Shown here piece after piece: positions 53,403 through 63,069 of a stretch of 63,069 nucleotides of DNA. Below the pieces are notes generated by a model. The model saw only the letters and a program-made list of their open reading frames with translations, was not told where the DNA came from and ran no database searches. The translations under genes were made by a program, and so were the position numbers. Source of the stretch: Phycisphaerales bacterium (lineage in GTDB: Bacteria; Planctomycetota; Phycisphaerae; Phycisphaerales; UBA1924); contig JAJDDM010000122.1 in the NCBI GenBank assembly GCA_029260315.1, forward strand, positions 1 through 63,069. The letters run 5' to 3'. The stretch's first letter is position 1. Each line of letters begins with the position of its first letter.

Positions 53403-54938
53403 GTGGAGTCGCGCCCTTTGCCCCATCGATCTCCCGACCTGTCCCTGCCCGTCCTCCAGCCAAACCGGCGAGCGTTGTCGCACGCGAGCGTGCTCGCCGA
53501 CCACGACGCTAAGGAAAAATGCGGCGTGTTCGGCGTCTGGGGTCGCCCTGATGCCGTCGAACTGAGCTACCTGGGCCTGTTCGCCCAGCAGCACCGGGGC
53601 CAGGAGAGCGCGGGGATCGCGGTGCTCAACGACGAGGGCATCGACAGCGTCGTCGGGATGGGCCTGGTCTCGGAGGTCTTCGGCGAGCGGGAGATCGATC
53701 GGCTCAACAAGCGACCGCTGCGGGGAGCCATCGGGCACAACCGCTACTCGACCGCCGGCGGCAGCCTCGCCTGCAACACGCAGCCGCTGGTGGAGCGATT
53801 CCACGGCGGGCAGGTCGCGATCGCCCACAACGGCAATCTCATCAACGCCGCGCTGCTCCGCGAGAAGTTCGAACGCCAGGGGCACCTGTTCCACACCACC
53901 AGCGATACCGAGGTCATTATCCACCTGCTTGCCTCGCCGACGCAGCAGGATCTGGCCAGCGTCGGCGAGCACGAGCCGATGCGGGCGACGCTCCGGCGGC
54001 TTCAGGGGGCGTTCAGCCTGGTGTTTCTGTTCAAGGACCGGATCGAGGCGGCGCGGGATCCCTGGGGCTGGCGGCCGCTGGTGCTCGGGCGGATGCCCTC
54101 GGGCGAGCCCGTGGTCGCCAGCGAGACGGTGGCGCTGCATGTGGCGGGGGCGGAGTTCCTGCGGGAGGTCGAGCCGGGCGAAGTCGTGCGGTTGAGCGAC
54201 GCGGGGATCGAGAGCGACCGATTCGCTGACCCCGTCGAACGCCCGGCGTACTGCATCTTCGAGCACGTCTATTTCGCCAGCCCCGCCAGCGAGGTCTTCG
54301 GCCAGAATGTCCAGCGGGTGCGTGAGTCTCTCGGCGCCAAGCTCGCTGAGGAAGCCCCGGTCGAGGCGGATTGGGTCGTGCCGATGCCCGATTCGGGGCG
54401 CAGCGCCGCCAACGGCTTCGCGCGGGCCAGCGGCCTGCCGTATCGGGAGGCGATCGTCCCGAATCGCTACGTCGGGCGCACGTTCATCAAGCCCACGCCC
54501 GAGCAACGCCGGCGGGCGGTCCGCCTCAAGCTCAACGTCATCAGCGAGCTGGTGGACGGCAAGCGGCTGGTCATCGTGGACGACTCGATCGTCCGCGGCA
54601 CGACCACCCGCGAGAAGATGCGACAGATCCGTGCCGCGGGGGCCAAGGAGATCCATTTGCGGATCAGTTGCCCGCCGATCCGCCATCCGTGCTACTTCGG
54701 GGTCGATTTCGCGACCCGCGACCAGCTCATCGCCAACGCCCGCACGGTCGAGGAGATCCGTGAGTACCTGGGGGTCGATTCGCTGGCGTATCTCTCGCTG
54801 GAGGGATTGCTGAGCTGCGCGTCCCATCCGAACGAGCACTACTGCACGGCGTGCTACTCGGGCGATTACCGCCTGGACATCGATCATCCGATCGCAGAGG
54901 GGGTGGTCACGGAGGAGCAGTTGCGGATGTTTGGATAA
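53403..54938 (+). CDS. purF: Amidophosphoribosyltransferase (PurF)
   Basis: First committed enzyme of purine synthesis, making 5-phosphoribosylamine from PRPP and glutamine. The N-terminal Ntn-glutaminase begins at the nucleophile in KEKCGVFGVWG, with GHNRYST and AHNGNLIN; the phosphoribosyltransferase site has LVIVDDSIVRGTTT. Cys in SCPPIRHPCYFG and SCASHPNEHYCTAC indicate the Bacillus-type [4Fe-4S] enzyme with a cleaved propeptide. GTG 53403 would give a ~39-residue propeptide; GTG 53490 gives 10 residues, close to the usual length, and is perhaps the real start. Confidence 0.95.
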   Translation: MESRPLPHRSPDLSLPVLQPNRRALSHASVLADHDAKEKCGVFGVWGRPDAVELSYLGLFAQQHRGQESAGIAVLNDEGIDSVVGMGLVSEVFGEREIDRLNKRPLRGAIGHNRYSTAGGSLACNTQPLVERFHGGQVAIAHNGNLINAALLREKFERQGHLFHTTSDTEVIIHLLASPTQQDLASVGEHEPMRATLRRLQGAFSLVFLFKDRIEAARDPWGWRPLVLGRMPSGEPVVASETVALHVAGAEFLREVEPGEVVRLSDAGIESDRFADPVERPAYCIFEHVYFASPASEVFGQNVQRVRESLGAKLAEEAPVEADWVVPMPDSGRSAANGFARASGLPYREAIVPNRYVGRTFIKPTPEQRRRAVRLKLNVISELVDGKRLVIVDDSIVRGTTTREKMRQIRAAGAKEIHLRISCPPIRHPCYFGVDFATRDQLIANARTVEEIREYLGVDSLAYLSLEGLLSCASHPNEHYCTACYSGDYRLDIDHPIAEGVVTEEQLRMFG

Positions 54939-55039
54939 GGGGCTCCCCCGAATATATTGCAAACTTGGTCTCATCGATTTGAGCCAGGCAGATTGGTCAC
55001 TTCAGGTCATCGCGGATTTCAAGTACACTCCTCGTTGTC

Positions 55040-55059
55040 ACCGCTCTTTGGCGAGCGGT
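55040..55059 (+). promoter_or_regulatory. Leader hairpin before the EF-hand protein gene
   Basis: Perfect 7-bp stem accgctc/gagcggt ends 8 bp before aaaaaggag, the ribosome binding site of the gene at 55082. It could stabilise the mRNA or modulate initiation; this is inference. Confidence 0.5.
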
Positions 55060-55081
55060 CTGGAAAAAGGAGTGTATTGAG

Positions 55082-56038
55082 ATGAAGTATGCAGCAGTTC
55101 TGCCCGTTCTTCTCGCAGGCGCCGCGGTGGCACAGCCACTTGACAACGGCGACCCGACGATCTTCCTTCCTCGCGACGGAGGCAACGGCACGACGCCGAT
55201 GGAGGTCGGATATCACCCGGGATTCGACCGCTATTACGCGTCGAACGGGGGCAATCCCAACTTCTCGGTCTGGACGTACGACGCCAGTGGCGAGCTGGTA
55301 AGCGGACCGACCGCGGCGGGCGCGGATGTTCGATCCATCAACTACAACAGCAACACCGGGGATATCGAGGTCGTGCAGTTCTCCAACAACGAGCTTCGCA
55401 TCGCCTCGCTGGACGGTTCGGGCAACTGGGTCGATGCCAGCCCGAGCGCCGGGGTCATCATCGAGAAGCCCGACAGTCAGTCCATGCCCGCCTACGACGC
55501 GGCTAACGACCAGTTCTACGCGTACCCCTCGTCGGGCTCCAACACCGTGAGCATCATCTCACGCGAGTTCGGCGGCATCACCGGCACCATCACGCTGGAT
55601 CTCGCGGCCGCTGGTATCGGCGCGAACAACCTGAACAGCTGGTCCTGCGGGTATCTCGAGGACCAGGGATGGCTGATCGTCTTCGACGCGGTCAACGACG
55701 ACGCCGTGGTATTTGATCTCTCCGGCAACTACCTGGGCACCAGCAGCCTCGCCACAAACATCGAGCCATCATTCCGTAATGGGTCAGCCAACGGACAGGT
55801 CTTCGTCTTTGACTCCTCTCGCAACGGCTGGCAGGGCTACTCCCTCGGCGGGGGCGGCTGCAACGATCCTGACGGCTGCGGCGACTGGGACGGCGACGGC
55901 GATTCGGACGCCGACGACTTCTTCGGCTTCCTCGATGACTTTGCCAACGGGGCCAACTGCGCGGACATCGATGGCGACGAGGACACAGACGCCGACGACT
56001 TCTTCGCGTTTCTCGACGCCTTCGTCAATCCCTGCTGA
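55082..56038 (+). CDS. Secreted protein with C-terminal EF-hand (dockerin-like) repeats
   Basis: Protein of 318 residues: signal peptide (MKYAAVLPVLLAGAAVAQ), a beta-rich body (about 25-260) with strand repeats such as FDRYYASNGGNPNFSVWTYDASGEL that could form a propeller, and two calcium loops at the end (DWDGDGDSDADDFFGFL and DIDGDEDTDADDFFAFLDAF, flanked by Cys). Such tails are frequent in exported Phycisphaerae proteins and may mark them for surface attachment or type II secretion. Strong ribosome site aaaaaggag. Body function unknown. Confidence 0.75.
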   Translation: MKYAAVLPVLLAGAAVAQPLDNGDPTIFLPRDGGNGTTPMEVGYHPGFDRYYASNGGNPNFSVWTYDASGELVSGPTAAGADVRSINYNSNTGDIEVVQFSNNELRIASLDGSGNWVDASPSAGVIIEKPDSQSMPAYDAANDQFYAYPSSGSNTVSIISREFGGITGTITLDLAAAGIGANNLNSWSCGYLEDQGWLIVFDAVNDDAVVFDLSGNYLGTSSLATNIEPSFRNGSANGQVFVFDSSRNGWQGYSLGGGGCNDPDGCGDWDGDGDSDADDFFGFLDDFANGANCADIDGDEDTDADDFFAFLDAFVNPC

Positions 56039-56075
56039 TCGGCGATCGATCGGCGACAATGTATTCATGGAACGG

Positions 56076-56095
56076 GCCGGCCCGGCAGGGCCGGC
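56076..56095. terminator. Possible bidirectional terminator
   Basis: Perfect 8-bp stem gccggccc/gggccggc with a four-base loop, between the convergent ends of the genes at 56038 and 56117. The T-run is weak, so termination is likely but not certain. Confidence 0.5.
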
Positions 56096-56116
56096 TCATT
56101 CTCGTCTGGTGCGGGG

Positions 56117-56698
56117 CTATACGTCCAATCGCTCACTCTCACCTCTGATCGCATCGATGCACGCCTGGATGTGCGCTGTCTGATCGAATCCGGCGTGTCC
56201 TCGCTCGTGCATCAGCGGCGTGAGCTCTTCGATCCCGGTGGCGATATCCGCGCGATTCACCGCCGCGGCGAACGCCTTGTCCTTGAGCTTCTTCTTCACG
56301 CTCTTGGGCGCGAGGCTCTGGATGCCGTCGGGGCGCACCTTGCTGCACGCGACGATGAACCCGCTCAGCTCGTCGACGGCGAACAGGGCCTTTGCCATGG
56401 GGGTTTCTCGCGCGACGCCCGAGTAGTCCGCGTGCCCGAGAATCGCGGTGCGGATCTCCTCGCCGACGCCGAGGGATTCCAGGTGCTTGACGCCGACGAA
56501 CGGGTGCTCCTCGGCGGTCGGGTGCTTCTCGTAGTCGAAGTCGTGGAGCAGGCCGCAGATGATCCAGCGGTCCCTTTGATTCGGATCGAGCGTCTCGGCG
56601 TATGCGCCCATGCATGCGGCGACCGCTTCCATATGCACACGCAACGCCGGGCTCTGGGTCCACTGCTCCATCAACGCGCGGGCCTCTTCGGTGGTCAT
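56117..56698 (-). CDS. HD-domain hydrolase-like protein
   Basis: Protein of 193 residues with the HD superfamily layout: HMEAVAACMG (first His), ICGLLHDFDYEKHP (HD pair), HPFVGVKHLESLG, then AILGHADYSG and a late Asp (AVDELSGFI). Relatives are small metal-dependent phosphohydrolases often annotated as HDIG proteins. Substrate unknown. ATG at 56698 was chosen because it begins TTEEARALMEQW, and the extra upstream frame overlaps the divergent BtpA-family gene. Confidence 0.82.
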   Translation of the reverse strand: MTTEEARALMEQWTQSPALRVHMEAVAACMGAYAETLDPNQRDRWIICGLLHDFDYEKHPTAEEHPFVGVKHLESLGVGEEIRTAILGHADYSGVARETPMAKALFAVDELSGFIVACSKVRPDGIQSLAPKSVKKKLKDKAFAAAVNRADIATGIEELTPLMHERGHAGFDQTAHIQACIDAIRGESERLDV

Positions 56699-56747
56699 GG
56701 CCGAGTGTATCATCACATTGGAAGGAGGCGGCCGCTCGCGCGGGTCC

Positions 56748-57566
56748 ATGAACGCGATGAACGACATCTTTGGTCGACGAGGCGTTGCGATCGGCATGGT
56801 TCATGTTCGGGCGCTGGCGGGGACGCCCGGTTTCGAGGGCGATGTCGATGCGATCGTGCGCACTGCTGTCGAGGAGGCGAAGACGCTCGGCGAGGCCGGG
56901 TTCGACGGCGTGCTTGTCGAGAACATGCACGACACGCCGTATCTGGTGGGCGAGGAGATCGGGCCGGAGATCGTCGCGGGGATGACGCGCGTCGGGCTCG
57001 CTGTGCGCGAGGCGATCGGGGATCTGCCGATGGGCGTGCAGGTGCTCGCGGCGGGCAATCGCCAGGCGATCGCGACCGCGCAGGCGATCGGCGCGTCGTT
57101 CGTGCGCGTCGAGAACTTCGCCTACGCCCACGTCGCCGACGAGGGGCTGATGGCACGGGCGTCTGCGGGCGAGCTGCTGCGGTATCGGCGGGCGCTCGGG
57201 GCCGAGGGCGTGCGGGTCTTCGCGGATATCAAGAAGAAGCACGCCGGGCACTCGCTGACGGCGGATATCCCGATCGGCGAGGTGGCCCGCGGGGCCGCGT
57301 TCTGCGGGGCCGACGGCGTGATCGTGACGGGCGGATCGACGGGCCAGCCGGCGTCGGAGGCGGATCTGGCGGAGGTGGCGGGGGTGACGGACGTTTCCGT
57401 TCTGGTCGGATCGGGCGTGAACGCGGACAATGTCGCGTCGATGCTCGGGCACGCCGACGCGGTGATCGTCGGGTCGTCGCTCAAGGTCGGCGGGAGTTGG
57501 GAGAACGAGCTGGACGGCGAGGCGTGCCGGGCGTTCGTGGCGGCCATGCACGCCGTAAGAAACTAG
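56748..57566 (+). CDS. BtpA/SgcQ-family TIM-barrel protein
   Basis: Protein of 272 residues matching BtpA, named for a role in photosystem I accumulation in cyanobacteria but widespread in non-photosynthetic bacteria. Blocks: GMVHVRALAGTPG, GFDGVLVENMHDTPY, GVQVLAAGNRQAIATAQAIGASFVRVENFAYAHVADEG, DIKKKHAGHSLTADIP, GVIVTGGSTGQPAS, VLVGSGVNADNV, VIVGSSLKVGG. The biochemical activity is not established. ATG 56748 or 56757; gaaggagg lies about 20 bp upstream. Divergent from the HD gene. Confidence 0.88.
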   Translation: MNAMNDIFGRRGVAIGMVHVRALAGTPGFEGDVDAIVRTAVEEAKTLGEAGFDGVLVENMHDTPYLVGEEIGPEIVAGMTRVGLAVREAIGDLPMGVQVLAAGNRQAIATAQAIGASFVRVENFAYAHVADEGLMARASAGELLRYRRALGAEGVRVFADIKKKHAGHSLTADIPIGEVARGAAFCGADGVIVTGGSTGQPASEADLAEVAGVTDVSVLVGSGVNADNVASMLGHADAVIVGSSLKVGGSWENELDGEACRAFVAAMHAVRN

Positions 57567-57604
57567 TTCTGCTGCGACTCTCGGGCTTGCCTCGTGATTC
57601 CGGT

Positions 57605-57738
57605 GGCGTGGTCTGAGGAGGCTCTGCGACGAAGGCCATGTGAATGACACTGCGATTCCCCGCACGCAATGCATGATTCAACGGTCCGCGATAGTCGGAG
57701 ACGCTCGCGTGGCCTTCGCTCGAAGACTCACTCAGACG
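57605..57738. repeat. Dispersed inverted-repeat element, copy B
   Basis: gtggtctgaggaggctctgcgacgaaggccatg (57608-57640) and gcgtggccttcgctcgaagactcactcag (from 57707) are the two arms also present at 11633-11748. The stretch 57567-57796 has no gene. Confidence 0.65.
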
Positions 57739-57796
57739 ACGGCGCCCTCGCGACGATTCAAACCTTCGGCGTCTGCGCGCTCGCGTGCTCCGGATC

Positions 57797-58726
57797 TCAG
57801 CACGCATCAAGCAGGGCCAGCTCGCTCGCGCGCACCGAGAGACTCAGTCGGCTCGCGGGCGATGTGGTAGCTTGCCCACCATCGGTACCGGGCACGTCCA
57901 CCGCCCCGGCGACATACGCCTCGCCGTCCATCTGATAGAGCGCCTGCTCGCGGTCCACTTCGACGACGATCTCACGGGCCCGAGCGCTGACGAGCGATGC
58001 GTGTCGCGTGTGGCGTTGAAGGCGTGCCCGCGCCGCCCACGCGATCAGGTGTCCGGCGCTCGCCGCGGGCATGAAGACGGCGTCCAGGAGGCCGTCTGTC
58101 ATCGAGGCGTCGGGCGCGGGATTGAAGCCGAAACCATATTGACGGCAGTTGGCGACGATCGCCACGCCGGGTTTGTCGCGAACGATCTCGCGCCCGTCGG
58201 CCATGATGGAGACCCGTGGCGCGTCGCCGTGCAGCATCTCCCGCAGGATCGGCAGGAGGTAGGTCGCACGCCGGATCCGGGCGCTGCGCTCGGCGTGGAC
58301 GCGGTGGATGACATTGGCGTCGAAGCCGACGCTCGCCATGATCGCGAACGGCGTCGTCCCGCACATCCCGAGATCGACCCGGTGGATGTTCCAGCGGTCG
58401 ATCGCGCGCACGATCGTGGCGGGCTCGCCCGCGAAGGCGAACTCTCTGGGGATGAGATTCTCGGTGCCGAGCGGCGCGTGGTAGACGGGGATGTCGAGCT
58501 CGACGGCCAGGGGCAGGGCGTGATGGAGCGTGCCGTCGCCGCCCAGGACGATGAGCAGTTCGGCGTCCAGATCCGACGTGGCAAGCGGGGCACTGACATC
58601 GCCGACTTCGAGCGATCGGACGACGTGCCCGGCATCGCAGAGGGCGTCGCGCAATCGAGCGGCGGCGCTTGCCGCCCGGCCTCGCCCGGCTCGCGGGTTG
58701 AACAGGATCGCGACCCGCCGGCCCAT
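57797..58726 (-). CDS. Diacylglycerol/lipid kinase family protein (YegS-like)
   Basis: Protein of 309 residues with the DAGK catalytic fold: start VAILFNPRAGRG, nucleotide motif GGDGTLHHALPLA, PLGTENLIPREF in place of the usual GTxNDxAR, and a C-terminal beta domain (DGLLDAVF, YQMDGEAY). It likely phosphorylates a lipid such as diacylglycerol or sphingosine. The gene lies 7 bp downstream of phoU and is probably cotranscribed. Confidence 0.88.
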   Translation of the reverse strand: MGRRVAILFNPRAGRGRAASAAARLRDALCDAGHVVRSLEVGDVSAPLATSDLDAELLIVLGGDGTLHHALPLAVELDIPVYHAPLGTENLIPREFAFAGEPATIVRAIDRWNIHRVDLGMCGTTPFAIMASVGFDANVIHRVHAERSARIRRATYLLPILREMLHGDAPRVSIMADGREIVRDKPGVAIVANCRQYGFGFNPAPDASMTDGLLDAVFMPAASAGHLIAWAARARLQRHTRHASLVSARAREIVVEVDREQALYQMDGEAYVAGAVDVPGTDGGQATTSPASRLSLSVRASELALLDAC

Positions 58727-58733
58727 CGGGGCG

Positions 58734-60877
<2,144 letters not shown>

Positions 60878-60905
60878 AATATCACGATCCAGGAGGCCGA
60901 GGATC

Positions 60906-61208
60906 ATGCAGGTGGATGAGCCCGCGAGAATCCAAGAAGCAATAGATCGAGCCCGCGGGCAGCTTCCTGCTCGCCCGGTGGTCGTGGATGTTCGGTTTGA
61001 GTTGGGAGATGACTCCACGGGTGATCCGGCGGTCTTTGTCATGACATTGCTCGACGAGCAGACTCGTGACGAAGAATGGACATCGGAGAACTTGGACCCG
61101 ATCGTTGACCAGCTCACTGAGGCCGTCGTGGGCACGGGCCTTGATCGGCTGGTCTATGTTCGCTTCGCGCGCCCCTCCGAGGCGTCGAGTAATGGTGTGG
61201 GCGCATGA
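60906..61208 (+). CDS. Small protein paired with a HEPN gene
   Basis: Protein of 100 residues: RPVVVDVRFELGDDSTGDPAVFVMTLLDE, then a helix and GLDRLVYVRFARPSEA, a compact alpha/beta layout. The stop overlaps the start of the HEPN pseudogene by four bases (ATGA). Small proteins of this pattern sit next to HEPN proteins elsewhere, by my recollection, so it may be the antitoxin or accessory half of a toxin-antitoxin pair. It is intact while its partner is broken. Codon use is mixed. Confidence 0.55.
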   Translation: MQVDEPARIQEAIDRARGQLPARPVVVDVRFELGDDSTGDPAVFVMTLLDEQTRDEEWTSENLDPIVDQLTEAVVGTGLDRLVYVRFARPSEASSNGVGA

Positions 61209-61746
61209 GCCCCCAGTATGTTGACGATCTGATCGCTCAAGCAGAGCAGCTCGCGGTCGGTGAGGCCGTCGGGCGTCCGAAGCAGGCGAGCCTCCGCCGA
61301 GCGGTGTCCGCCGCGTACTACGCCCTGTTCCATGAGCTGCCCGGCGCTGCGGTGGCAGCGTGCTCGCAAATGCGGATGCCGCCGGGCCGGTCGGTGATCG
61401 GCTCAGGCGCACGATCACACACGCCGCCGTCAAGCGGGCGTCAATGTAGATCCTACCTGCTCGGCTTGGTGGTGCCAGGCCCGGCGCAATCACAGCGATG
61501 GGCCCGAACCTCAACAACCCGGCGCAGATCCTGATCAATGTCTGCCGCCAACTTCTCGTGCTCCAGGAGGAACGCAATCGTGCGGATTACGACACCGCAA
61601 GCTCATTCTCTCGCACTGAGGTGCTGCGTTTGGTTGGCGATGCACGTCAAGCAGTGATCGAGTTCCGCACACTCCCTGCCTCGGGCGAGAAGACCGTCTT
61701 TCTTCTTGGGTGCTTGTTCGGTGAGCGACTCGGGAAGAACGCCTAG
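61205..61746 (+). pseudogene. Broken HEPN-domain gene
   Basis: Three pieces of one HEPN protein in two frames. 61205-61350 encodes DDLIAQAEQL...RPKQASLRRAVSAAYYALFHELPG. A second frame, from about 61360, gives DRLRRTITHAAVKRASM and is closed by TAG at 61447-61449. The same frame resumes with NLNNPAQILINVCRQLLVLQEERNRADYD to 61746. One frameshift near 61350-61360 and one nonsense codon are thus needed to explain it. HEPN proteins are often RNase toxins; the catalytic R...H motif is not obvious here (ERNRAD). The gene is inactive as sequenced unless the read is wrong. Confidence 0.72.
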
Positions 61747-61793
61747 GCCATCCGGGCTCGCGACTCCTGCCGTGCGAGGCTGTACGATGACGT

Positions 61794-62372
61794 ATGACGG
61801 TTGACCCGGACACGGCAGGGAGGCCGAGCGTTCTGAGTGAGCGAGTGCTCGCCCAGGGACGCCATTTTGCCTTCAGCGAGCTGACGATCGCCTCGCGATC
61901 GGGCGGGCGGCACACGAACCAGATCGTGCGGCATCCGGGGGCGGTGACGATTCTGCCGATTCTTGATGGGGGTAATGCGCGGGCGCGGATCGTGTTCGTT
62001 GAGAACTACCGGGCCGCGGTGGATAGGCGGCTGCTGGAGTTGCCCGCCGGGAAGCTGGAAGCGGGGGAGGATCCCGCGGAGGCGGCCGGGCGCGAGCTGA
62101 TCGAGGAGAGCGGGTTTCGGGCCGGGCGCATCGAGCCCTTGAGCGAGTTCTTCACGACGCCGGGGCTGACCGACGAGCGGATGTTCGCGTTCGTCGCGCG
62201 AGACCTGGTACATGTCGGGCAGAGCCTTGAGGAGGACGAGGACCTGATCGTCCGCCAGGTGCCGCTGGGTGACGCGCTGCGGATGGCCAGCGACGGTACG
62301 ATCGAGGACGCCAAGACCTCGCTCGTCCTGCTCATCGCCCGCGCCCGCGGCGTGCTGGGAGCCGTCGATTGA
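61794..62372 (+). CDS. NUDIX hydrolase, ADP-ribose pyrophosphatase type
   Basis: Protein of 192 residues with a complete NUDIX box (GKLEAG...REL..EESG, about residues 83-104) and the ADPRase-type upstream strand NYRAAVDRRLLELPAG. It likely hydrolyses ADP-ribose or similar sugar nucleotides. The C-terminal LEEDEDLIVRQVPLGDA is typical. Its stop overlaps the TTG start of the next gene. Confidence 0.9.
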   Translation: MTVDPDTAGRPSVLSERVLAQGRHFAFSELTIASRSGGRHTNQIVRHPGAVTILPILDGGNARARIVFVENYRAAVDRRLLELPAGKLEAGEDPAEAAGRELIEESGFRAGRIEPLSEFFTTPGLTDERMFAFVARDLVHVGQSLEEDEDLIVRQVPLGDALRMASDGTIEDAKTSLVLLIARARGVLGAVD

Positions 62373-63069
62373 GCTGGCGCAGCGGGACAGGCGGGTTCGG
62401 CGACGCGATCGGACGGGCCTTCGGCGACAACCCGCTCAGCTGGTCGCTGCCGCTGTATCGCGCCTGGGGGATTCAGGTCAAGATCCACGTCCTGTTCATC
62501 ATCTTCATCGTCGCCCAGCTCGTTTTCTCGCTGTTCACCAAGGACGCCTTTGGACTTGGGTACATGGCGATCACCATGGTCGGCCTGTTCCTGATCGTGC
62601 TCTTGCACGAGTACGGGCACTGCATCGCCTGCCGCAAGGTTGGCGGCGACGCCGACGAGATCATGCTCTGGCCGCTCGGCGGGCTGGCGATGTGCATGCC
62701 GCCCAACACCTGGAAGGCCCACCTGATCACCGTCGTCGGCGGGCCACTGGTCAATGTCATCCTCCTGCCGGTGTTTGGGGCAGGGGTGCTGATCGCCGGC
62801 GGGGGGTGGGAAGCGGTGGTCTTCAATCCGTTCGATCCGAGCCCCGTCGCCGCGGGGCTGGGCGCCGGCAGCACACTCGGGCTCTGGGGGCTGTTCACCC
62901 TTTGGAGCCTGCACTACATGAACATCGTCCTGCTGGGCTTCAACGTGCTGGTGCCGATGTATCCGATGGATGGCGGGCGGATCGTCCACACGCTGCTGTG
63001 GCGGAGCCTGGGCGAGGCCAGGGCCCTGCGGATCAGCCTGCGCGTGGGCATCGTCGCCGCCATCGTCAT
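62369..63069 (+). CDS. Site-2 protease family (M50) metalloprotease, 3'-truncated
   Basis: Intramembrane protease of the S2P family; 233 codons are visible, then the window ends. The start is TTG at 62369, overlapping the NUDIX stop (TTGA). Hydrophobic helices surround VLLHEYGHCIA (HExxH zinc site, about residue 73), followed by ADEIMLWPLGGLAMC. The third ligand lies in NVLVPMYPMDGGRI, the NPDG-equivalent motif. It probably processes a membrane-bound regulator; no CBS domain is visible yet. Confidence 0.88.
   Translation, partial: MSWRSGTGGFGDAIGRAFGDNPLSWSLPLYRAWGIQVKIHVLFIIFIVAQLVFSLFTKDAFGLGYMAITMVGLFLIVLLHEYGHCIACRKVGGDADEIMLWPLGGLAMCMPPNTWKAHLITVVGGPLVNVILLPVFGAGVLIAGGGWEAVVFNPFDPSPVAAGLGAGSTLGLWGLFTLWSLHYMNIVLLGFNVLVPMYPMDGGRIVHTLLWRSLGEARALRISLRVGIVAAIV

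Overview
The window is high-GC bacterial DNA (about two-thirds G+C by eye) that reads as a planctomycete, most likely of the Phycisphaerae/Phycisphaerales. Pointers are secreted proteins ending in VPAPA-type sorting signals (20.0 and 21.1 kb), a secreted protein ending in two EF-hand/dockerin-like repeats (55.1 kb), CPxC...CPEC zinc-ribbon membrane proteins, a TPR-YggX fusion, a sulfatase, and many short dispersed palindromic repeats familiar from planctomycete intergenic DNA. The taxonomic placement is inference.

Layout. 0-2.5 kb: 5'-truncated M19 dipeptidase, a zinc-ribbon membrane protein and a small HTH-like coding region, all with an extreme C-ending codon preference. 2.8-4.8 kb (-): ribH-nusB-ftsY operon. 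4.9-6.4 kb: UbiA-type prenyltransferase and a DUF1772 protein. 6.4-9.5 kb: accessory block with an IS3-family remnant containing an internal inversion, a membrane/SRPBCC protein, and a TlpA-like protein coupled to a decayed thioredoxin/DUF3738 gene. 9.6-15.4 kb: MscS-type channel, secreted coiled-coil protein, DUF58 protein, small exported protein, TPR-YggX fusion, tatA. 15.8-21.7 kb: sulfatase, secreted beta-helix protein, two VPAPA-signal paralogues separated by a CAT-anticodon tRNA. 21.9-24.4 kb: two paralogous exported helical proteins. 24.5-37.3 kb: a type II secretion operon (E-F-G-H-I-J-K-L-M-C-like-D) ending in a lipoprotein gene.

37.4-47.7 kb: a membrane-anchored protein, then the large subunit of a B12-dependent acyl-CoA mutase. 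Its 3' end is repeated twice more downstream (41.60 and 42.25 kb). A small low-GC gene follows each copy: zinc-ribbon membrane protein, DUF4375-like protein, PD-(D/E)xK nuclease-like protein. After a solute-binding protein, a beta-propeller protein and a UspA protein comes the mutase's likely partner, a fused B12-binding domain and MeaB-type GTPase. Together these two genes look like a split IcmF.

47.7-63.1 kb: MATE transporter, DUF1294, PpiD/SurA-like chaperone, rpsD with a clear terminator, purF beside a perfect 24-bp inverted repeat, the EF-hand secreted protein, HD-domain protein, BtpA-family protein, a phoU and diacylglycerol-kinase-like pair, enolase, a small protein paired with a broken HEPN gene, a NUDIX hydrolase, and a site-2 protease cut by the window end.

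The main candidate for something undescribed is the mutase 3'-end cassette array. Next are the palindromic repeat inserted in frame into the same mutase, and the repeat-derived segment with a 9-G run inside its partner GTPase.
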